Part shown: positions 56,541-64,000 of the stretch, one piece after another
Numbering within the stretch: the stretch's first letter is position 1
Layout: each line of letters opens with the position of its first letter
Source: Stomoxys calcitrans
Taxonomy: Eukaryota; Arthropoda; Insecta; Diptera; Muscidae
DNA: 64,000 nucleotides
Assembly (NCBI RefSeq): GCF_963082655.1
Contig: NC_081554.1
Span: forward strand, 50,470,750 to 50,534,749
Direction: 5' to 3'
The notes under the pieces: generated by a model
The model's database searches: none
What the model saw: only the letters and a program-made list of their open reading frames with translations
What the model was told of the DNA's origin: nothing
Position numbers and translations under genes: made by a program

Positions 56541-57704
56541 TACTACTCACCACCGAAGGATGGGGGTATATTCATTTTGTCATTCCGTTTGCAACACATC
56601 GAAATATCCATTTCCGACCCTATAAAGTATATATATTCTTGATCAGCGTAAAAATCTAAGACGATCTAGACATGTCCGTCCGTCTGTCTGTTGAAATCAC
56701 GCTTTTTTGTCCATAAGCAGGTTAAGTTCGAAGATGGGCTATATCGGACTATATCTTGATATAGCCCCCATATAGACCGATCCGCCGATTTAGGGTCTTA
56801 GGCCCATAATAGCCACATTTACTATCCGATTTTGCTGAAATTTGGGACCGTGAGTTATGTTGGGCCCTTCGACATCCTTCGTCAATTTGGCCCAGATCGG
56901 TCCAAATTTGGATATAGCTGCCATATAGACCGATCCTCAGATTTAAGGTCTTAGGACCATTAAATCCGCATTTATTATCCGATTTAGCTGAAATTTGGGA
57001 CAGTGATTTGTGTTAGACCCTTCGACATCCTGCGTCAGTTTGGCCCAGATCGATCCAAATTTGGATATAGCTGCCATATAGACCGATCCTCCGATTTAGG
57101 GTCTTAGGCCCATAAAAGCCACATTTATTATCCGATTTAACTGAAATTTGGGACAGTGAGTTGTGTTAGACCCTTCGACATCCTTCGTCAATTTGGCCCA
57201 GATCGGTCCAAATTTGGATATAGTTGCCATATAGACCGATCCTCAGATTTAGGGTCTTAGGCCCATTAAAGCCGCATTTATTATCTGATTATGCTGAAAT
57301 TTGGGTCAGTGAGTTGACTTAGGCCCTTCGACATCTTTCTTCAATTTGGCCCTGATCGGTTCAGATTTGGATATAGCTGCCATATAGACCGATCTCTCGA
57401 TTTAACGTTTTGGGCCCATGAAAAGCGCATTTATTGTCCGATGTCGCCGAAATTTGGGACAGTGAGTTGTGTTGGGCCCTTCGATGTTTGTCTTCAATTT
57501 GGCTCAGATCGAACCATATTTGGATATAGCTGCCGTATAGACCGATCTCTCGGTTGAACAATGACTTGTACTTATAAGCATTTGGTCTAAATCGGAGGGT
57601 ATGCATTTTTCACTGGATTTTGACGAAAGGTTATTCACATATATACCCAAGGTGGTGGGTATCCAAAGTTCGGCCCGGCCGAACGTAACGCATTTTTACT
57701 TGTT
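56541..57704 (+). mobile_element. Full-length DINE-1-like element with 153-bp array
   Basis: The head CACCACCGAAGGATGGGGG, CATTTCCGACCCTATAAAG, TATATATTCTTGATCAGC and GACATGTCCGTCCGTCTG are very close to the Drosophila DINE-1/INE-1 head. Six central units carry GATATAGCTGCCATATAG at about 153-bp spacing. The end is GGTGGGTATCCAAAGTTCGG with CCCGGCCGAACG and TTTTTACTTGTT. Confidence 0.92.
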
Positions 57705-59010
57705 GTCATTTGAATCAATAAAAAAATATTTTCACATCAAAAATGTCATCGTTTTATTTGGAAACACTTCGTGTCAGCTAATCTGTATAAAGGATTATAC
57801 GACTCCAAAACATCAGTACTTGTGGAAACAGACAAGGGACCCCTCATTTCTATACTAATATTCTATTTAGGGATCTGTTACCTATTGTATTATAGTTTGT
57901 TGAATAACTTTTTTTCAATTTTTAATTTCAGGTATGTTTGGAAATGGACTTAAATTTTAAATTCCTTCTCATAAATATGTAAGTTATTTAAACAACTTTT
58001 ACCATTCCTTTACAATATGCAGCATACAAAAAACTTGTGCTTTTCATTCTCCACCTGAATCTACTCTACCACTGAGTTAATTTTTCAAATATTTTTACTA
58101 TGCCAAAGTAAAACTTTAACAAATCATTTCCATTTTGTGAAAAATGGTAACGTTTATCTTTAATATTAACCGACATTTTTTCCATTCCTCATTCCCTTAA
58201 TCTACAAACAATGACCCAGGGGCTTCATTTTGTTGCTACTGTTGTTGTTATTGGGCTTCACTGCTCATTTTGTGAATGTAAATTTCATTCATTCGATTTT
58301 CCCTAAGCACTAAATCTGAGGAAGCCAACCAAACGCCAGCTGCCCCCTGTGTGTTATATGATTGCCAAAGTTCTTATCAAATATGCCAGAGCAAACAAAA
58401 ATTTAACTAAAAAATCCCTTAAAGCATTTCTGCAACATCTAACCACAAAACTTGTGCTAAGTGAATTTTTCTTGTTGTTCAAACAGGAGATTTTCAAATG
58501 GAATTAAATGTGGTGATTTTAGTTATTCTGTTGACTGGCTGATCCCCAGCCTCAGAAATATATTAAAAAATTCTACACACCACAATGGCCAAAAATTCCA
58601 TATGTCTTTGGTTGCCTTCAACTTTTATGGATTTCCATGTTCGTTAGTTGTGGTCGTCGATATCTCTAGGCCTTAACACAGCAACAACATTGTCAGAGAA
58701 ACATATTTCACAGATGTGCTGATGATGATGGGACAAAAAGCCAAAAACCAAAAATAGAATATCTATGCGCCCCCTCACTCCATTGATATGGAGTCACTAT
58801 CTGTGATTTTGTTTGTGTTCTTTGTTATATGAGTGACAGGCATGTACTGGCGCACTGAAACCAAAATGAAAAGATGTGAGAGGTGTAGGACTTTTTTTAT
58901 GATGTCCTTTAATCTTTCATCAATATTTTGACCTAGGTGTTTGTTGGAGGTTTTAATAAGATTTTTGTGTAAGATTTGTAAGATTTTTTACTATTTTTGT
59001 TATATCAAAT
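57705..59010. other. Noncoding stretch
   Basis: No gene or repeat family recognised; AT-rich with GTTGTTGTTATT-type short runs near 58240. Confidence 0.45.
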
Positions 59011-59171
59011 AATGGCAGCATTTGTGCTGCCATTCGGTTCAAACACTTGGTCTGACAATTATATAACTTTCATTTGGGTCCCATCGGTGGGTTTTTGGGA
59101 TGGAGCGGCCCCCCTAGGCAGCCCATCCGAATTTTTGATATCAAATTTTGGTTTTTATGTTACTACTACAA
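59011..59171 (-). mobile_element. Helitron-like fragment
   Basis: One unit (CAAACACTTGGTCTGACAAT, TTTCATTTGGGTCCCAT) and the tail start (CCCATCCGAATTTTTGATAT) are present. A perfect 9-bp hairpin ATGGCAGCA/TGCTGCCAT marks 59011-59032 at its left edge. Confidence 0.65.
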
Positions 59172-62013
59172 TAGCTGGCCCGGGCCCGCTCCGCTGCGTC
59201 TTCTTTTACTTTATATGGAACAAAAGTTTCCTTGGAATTTAAGTTTGGATGTAAGGTGTACTCCATTCTTAATATACTTAATTTCAGCCCGATATTCTCA
59301 TGATGTCTGATTTAGTGGTGTTTTGGGGGGAGAGGTGGTACCCCAGATACTTGGCCCTGAAAAAATGTCAGCATCGTGCTCTTCTCTCAAACCCCATATT
59401 GCCATGGGGCGTCCCCCAAACACATGGCCCCAAAATAGGTTATCAAATTCGTTTTCTAATCTCAAAAACCTTTCATTTGAGCCACATATTGGCATGGTCG
59501 ATAAATATTTTCCCGGGGAGAAAAGGGAGAATATTTTTCGACCATGCCAATATGTGGCTCAAATGAAAGGTATTTGAGATTAGAAAACGAATTTGATAAC
59601 CTAATTTGGGGCCATGTGTTTGGGGGACGCCCCATGGCAATATGGGGTTTGAGAGAAGAACACGATGCTGATATATTTTTAGGGCCAAGTATCTGGGGGA
59701 CCACCTCTCACCCGGGAAAGGGGTGATGCCCTAAATACATGGACCTACATTTGGATATCAAATTCTTTTTCTACTCCCAAATACCTTTATTTGAGCCCCA
59801 TATTGCGATGGTCACTAAAAAATTAATGTTTGTGGGGTATTTTGGGAAAGGTGTAGACCCCCAGAAAATTGGTCCCGAAAGTGGGTATCAATTGTTGCTC
59901 TACCCCACAATACCTTTCAGTTAAGCTCCACATTGACATGGTCGGTAAATATGCCCGATTTAGGGGTGTTTTGGGGATTGGGGTGGCCCCCAAACACTAA
60001 GCGCGGAAAATATATCAGCAACGTGCTCTATTCTCATATATCTATATATCATTTATTTGAACCCCATATTGCCATTGCCCTCAAAATTGGATATGAAATT
60101 CGTTTTCCAATCTCATTTAAACTCCTTATTGCAAAAGTCAGCAAATATGTCCGATTTGGGGTATTGGCCCTAAAAACTATGAATATGTAGTTCCACTCTT
60201 TTAAAGACCCAAATTGTCTTGGTGGGCAAATACGTCCTCTTTGGGGGTTGTTATGGTGGTGGGCCGTCCGCTAGACAGTTGGCCCCTAATGTTGATATCA
60301 GATACGTGGTCTACTCCCACATACCTTTAATTTGAGCCCCATATTTCCATAGTCGGGAAACATGACCGGCTTGGGGGATGTTTTGTGGGATGGGCGGCCA
60401 CTCAGTGAGTTTGCCTTGAAAAAATGTATAGGATTCGTGTTCTACTCTAAAAACGCTCTTATTTAAGCCTCATATTGCAATAGTCAGCATATACTTCCTA
60501 GTTGGGTGGTGTTGTGGGGATGGGGTGGCCCCATAGACACTTTTCCCGAATATTGGTATCAAATTCGTGCTTTACTCCCGAAGACCTTTCATTTGAGCCC
60601 CATATTGCTATGGTCGTAAAGGTGTCCCCTTTAAGGTAGGTTTTTGGGGAGAGACGGCGCCCCAAATACTTGGTCTCATTTGGATATCAGATTCGTATTC
60701 TACATTGAAATACCTTTTATTTAAGCCCCATATTTCCCATGGTCAGTAAATAAGTCCTGTTGGGGGGGGGGGGTTGGTGGTGTGTGTTTTGGGAAAGGGG
60801 TGGACCCCCAGAAATGTGGTCCCACATTTGTACATCAGATTCGTATTCTATTCGCGAATACCTTTCATTTAAGTCCCATATTGCCTTGGTCAGTAAATGT
60901 GTCGAATTTAGGGGTGTTTTGGGGCTTGGGGTGGTCCCCCCAGCACTTGGTCCGACAAATTGATATCAGATACGTTTTCTTATCCTAAATACCTTTCTTT
61001 GGAGTCCCATATTGTCGTGATTGGTCAAAATATATGTTTGATAGGTTTTAGGATGGGGCAGCCCCCCTAGGTACCCCATCCGAAATTTGTATACCAAATT
61101 TTTGTTTTTAGGATACTATATGAGAGCACACAAAATTTCGCTTAAATCGCACCACCCACCTCCGAGATCTGGCGTTTCTGAAAATGAGGGTAAGGGGGAG
61201 GGTCCGCTCCCCCTTCAGATATCTAAAAATGTAGTACCCTATTTTCACCACGGGGTCATTATGAACCATCTGTAAAAGCTTCAAGAGGGTCCGCTCACCC
61301 TTCAGATATCAAAAAATGTAGTACCCTGTTTTCACTACGGGGTTATTATAAAACATCTGCAAAAATTTCAAGAAAATCGTGGAGTGGGGTGGACCTGGTT
61401 ATTTCGACCCAATATTTAATACCATATTCGTATTCTACTCTCCAAAACCTTTCATTTGATACCCATATTGTCCTGATTGGTCAACTTTCGGTTTCGGGTG
61501 GTGTTTTACGGGTAACGGAGGAAGGTCCTCCCCCTACCGATATCAACAAATTATATAGCCTGTTGCTTCTTCCAGACCATATTCGTATTCTACTCCCCAA
61601 TAGCTTTCAGTTGAGTCCCATATTGTCATTATCGTCCAATATGCCTATATGAAGAGGTTTTGGGGTCGGGGCGGTCCCTAGGTATTTGGACCCATCTCTT
61701 GGTATTAAATTTGTATTCTACTCCCCAATACCTTTCATTTAAATCCCATATTGCACCGATCGGTTCGTTTTTATTTTTGGGTGTTACCTTTGTGGTAAGG
61801 GGAAGGGTCCGCCCCCTTGCGATATCAAAGAATTGTATACCCGCGCCACAACCACTTGTCCTTACATTTGGACATAATATTCGTTTTCTACTCTCAACTA
61901 CCTTTCATTTGAGACCCATATTAACATGATTGGTCTACATGTCCATTTGGGGGGCTTTGGGAGAGGGGCGTCCCCCCCTTAGCCACCAGCGTCAAGTTTG
62001 TATACCAAATTTT
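59172..62013 (-). mobile_element. Helitron-like element, block 4 (about 2.8 kb, longest copy)
   Basis: It starts AGCTGGCCCGGGCCCGC and TCCGCTGCGTCTTCTTTTAC, the complement of a Helitron-type 3' end. Subterminal TATATGGAACAAAAGTTTCC and TTTAAGTTTGGATG follow. About 18 units continue in the same order as block 1. A local inverted duplication (59330-59709) is unique to this copy. A run of 12 G sits at 60762-60773. The tail region (61130-61380) contains a partial duplication of GGGTCCGCTCCCCCTTC. The right side is cut by the DINE-1-like element at 62014. Confidence 0.82.
59330..59709. repeat. Palindrome with two 180-bp arms and a 20-base spacer
   Basis: Arms 59330-59509 and 59530-59709 are inverted copies with about eight mismatches and no net length change. 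Blocks 1 and 2 lack the second arm, so this is a copy-specific inverted duplication. Confidence 0.95.
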
Positions 62014-63615
62014 TATACCCCCCACCATAAGATGGGGGGTATACTAATTTCGTCATTCTGTTTGTAACTACTCGAAATATTCGTCTGAGACCCCATAAAG
62101 TATATATATTCTTGATCGTCGTGAAATTTTATGTCGATCTAGCCATGTCCGTCCGTCTGTCCGTCCGTCCGTCCGTCCGTCTGTCTGTCGAAAGCACGCT
62201 AACTTCCGAAGGAGTAAAGCTAGCCGCTTGAAATTTTGCACAAATACTTCTTATCAGTGTAGGTCGGTTGGTATTGTAAATGGGCCATATCGGTCCATGT
62301 TTTGATATAGCTGCCATATAAACCGATCTTGGGTCTTGACTTCTTGAGCCTCTAGAGTGCGCAATTCTTATCCGATTGGAATGAATTTTTGCACGACGTG
62401 TTTTGTTATGATATCCAACAACTGCGCCAAGTATAGTTCAAATCGGTCCATAACCTGATATAGCTGCCATATAAACCGATCTTGGGTCTTGACTTCTTGA
62501 GCCTCTAGCGTGCGCAATTCTTACCCGATCAGAATGAAATTTTGCACGTCGTGTATTGTTATTATATCCAACAACTGTGCCAAGTATGGTTCAAATCGGT
62601 CCATAACCTGATATAGCTGCCATATAAACCGATCTTGGGTCTTGACTTCTTGAGCCTCTAGAGTGCGCAATTCTTATCCGATAGGAATGGAATTTCGCAC
62701 GACGTGTTTTGTTATGATATCCAACAACTGTGCCAAGTATGATTCAAATCGGCCCATAACCTGATATAGCTGCCATATAAACCGATCTTGGGTCTTGACT
62801 TCTTGAGCCTCTAGAGGGCCCAATTCTTATCCGAATGTAATGGAATTTTGCACGACGTGTTTTGTTATGATACCCAACAACTGTGCCAAGTATGGTTTAA
62901 ATCGGTCCATAACCTGATATAGCTGCCATATAAACCGATCTTGGGTCTTGACTTCTTGAGCCTCTAGAGGGCACAATTCTTATCCGATTTGAATGAATTT
63001 TTGCACGAAGTATTTCGTTATAATATCCAACAACTGTGCCAAGTATGGTTTACATCGGTCCATAACCTGATATAGCTGTCATATAAACTGATCTGGGGAT
63101 TTGACTTCTTGAGCTTTTAGATGGCGCAATTCCTATCCGATTTGGCTGAAATTTTGCATGACGTATTTTATTTTTACTTTCAACAACTGTGTCAAATAAG
63201 GTTCAAATCGGTTCATAACCTGATATAGCTGCCATATAAACCGATCTGGGATCTTGACTTCTTGACCCATAGAGGTCGCAATTATTATCCGATATGCCAG
63301 AAATTTTGTACGACGGATCCTCTCATGACCATCAACAAACGTGTTTATAATGGTCTGAATCGTTCTATAGCCCGATACAGATCCCATATAAATCGTTCTC
63401 TCTATTTTACTTCGTGAGCCCCAATGGACGCAATTCTTATACGAATTGGCTGAAATTTTACACAGGTCTCCAACATATAATTTATTTGTGGTCCGAACCG
63501 GACCATATCTTGTTTTGCCTAAGAAGAGATGCCAGGAAAGAACTCGACAAATGCGATCCATGGTGGAGGGTATATAAGATTCGGCCCGGCCGAACTTAGC
63601 ACGTTTTTACTTGTT
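62014..63615 (+). mobile_element. Full-length DINE-1-like element with a highly regular 153-bp array
   Basis: The head hairpin ATACCCCCCACCAT/ATGGGGGGTAT is followed by GACCCCATAAAGTATATATA and TAGCCATGTCCGTCCG with an extended (GTCC)n tract. GATATAGCTGCCATATAAAC recurs near 62304, 62458, 62610, 62763, 62916, 63069 and 63222: spacings 152-154. The end is AGATTCGGCCCGGCCGAAC, TTAGCACG and TTTTTACTTGTT. Units are more alike here than in other copies, suggesting recent expansion or homogenisation. Confidence 0.93.
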
Positions 63616-63639
63616 GTTTTTAATATTGTATTAATATAA

Positions 63640-63785
63640 GGGTGCAAACAAAAAGTCGCTTACAACGCCACCTAATGTCTGGGATGTGGCGTTTTGAAAA
63701 TTTGGATAAGGGGAAGGAGGCGCCACACTTCAAATGTCGAAAAATTTACTGCAAGTCCCACTTAATTTTTGTCTCTGAAAATGAG
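63640..63785. mobile_element. Helitron-like tail fragment
   Basis: GGATGTGGCGTTTTGAAAAT, GGATAAGGGGAAGGAGGC and CAAATGTCGAAAAATTTACT resemble the non-unit tail seen at 61150-61240. Confidence 0.5.
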
Positions 63786-63789
63786 CGGT

Positions 63790-64000
63790 TATGGTTCGCT
63801 CTGTGAGTAAAGTTAGTCAATTGAAATTTTGAGATTTCCTATTAGTGTAGGTTGGTGGATGGGATTTTAAATAGGGCTATCGGTCCATGTTTTGCTATAT
63901 AAACCGATCTCGAATCAACACTTCTTAAGCCTTGTCTTTTGTCCGATTTATCTGAAATTTTGCACAAGGCGTTTTGTTTTGATTATAGCAACTGTGGTCG
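63790..64000 (+). mobile_element. DINE-1-like element cut by the window end
   Basis: GAGTAAAGTTAGTCAATTG, CCTATTAGTGTAGGTTGG and TATATAAACCGATCTCG correspond to the region just after the head at 62205-62330. The remainder lies beyond the window. Confidence 0.75.

Noticed and set aside
60762..60773. G-quadruplex candidate
   Set aside because: A single homopolymer run of 12 G, without the four-tract arrangement; homopolymer length is also prone to sequencing error.

Overview
The window looks like gene-poor, repeat-dominated DNA from a calyptrate fly, probably a muscid such as Stomoxys, Haematobia or Musca. The placement rests on DINE-1/INE-1-like elements with expanded central repeats, tRNA-derived SINEs, mariner-type MITEs, Tc1 and maT-like transposases, and several non-LTR retrotransposon lineages. 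I recognise no intact host gene, rRNA or functional tRNA. Species placement is inference from repeat style only.

Layout. 1-2.2 kb: a non-LTR reverse transcriptase remnant interrupted by a mariner MITE and a complete Tc1-like transposon. 3.9-4.1 kb: a small foldback element with a tRNA-like core. 5.4-7.35 kb: an ATGAG...CTCAT minisatellite. 8.66-10.71 kb: seven tRNA-Lys primer-binding-site-like motifs, followed by DINE-1-like elements to 13 kb. 13.06-13.78 kb: a minus-strand RNase H remnant. 15-18.4 kb: MITEs, an internally deleted mariner and RTE fragments. 19.9-23 kb: a 153-bp repeat array joined to a second Helitron-like array. 23.5-25.8 kb: the longest non-LTR remnant (endonuclease plus RT), carrying a SINE with target duplication that itself holds an inverted RT fragment. 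26.8-31.5 kb: a Helitron-like array, then an RNase H remnant split by a DINE-1-like insertion. 33.5-34.3 kb: MITE and RTE 3' end. 35.4-36.5 kb: a 312-bp triplicated repeat and a 30-bp minisatellite. 37.8-39.2 kb: a minus-strand RT/RNase H remnant. 39.2-43.4 kb: a 4-kb pyrimidine-rich 15-bp minisatellite with a long palindrome. 43.6-48.1 kb: SINE pieces, an unidentified GC-rich island and DINE-1-like elements. 48.1-49.2 kb: an internally deleted retroelement. 50.8-53.35 kb: a GAAAT-rich satellite. 53.4-64 kb: alternating Helitron-like, MITE, DINE-1-like and maT remnants, with a 180-bp-arm palindrome at 59.5 kb.

Almost every coding signal is a transposable-element pseudogene. The best preserved is the Tc1 transposase at 919-1947, which is 342 codons long with one internal stop and a complete DD34E triad. 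Order of insertion can be read at several places: Tc1 and MITE into LINE, SINE into LINE, hAT-like MITE into a DINE-1-like element, and DINE-1-like elements into other repeats.

The most interesting signals are structural. They are the IR/DR architecture of the Tc1 element, the strict 153-bp (51-codon) register shared by diverged DINE-1-like copies, the cluster of tRNA-Lys PBS-like motifs, and four inverted duplications of local sequence that look like strand-switch events. I cannot show that any of these is an undescribed functional system.
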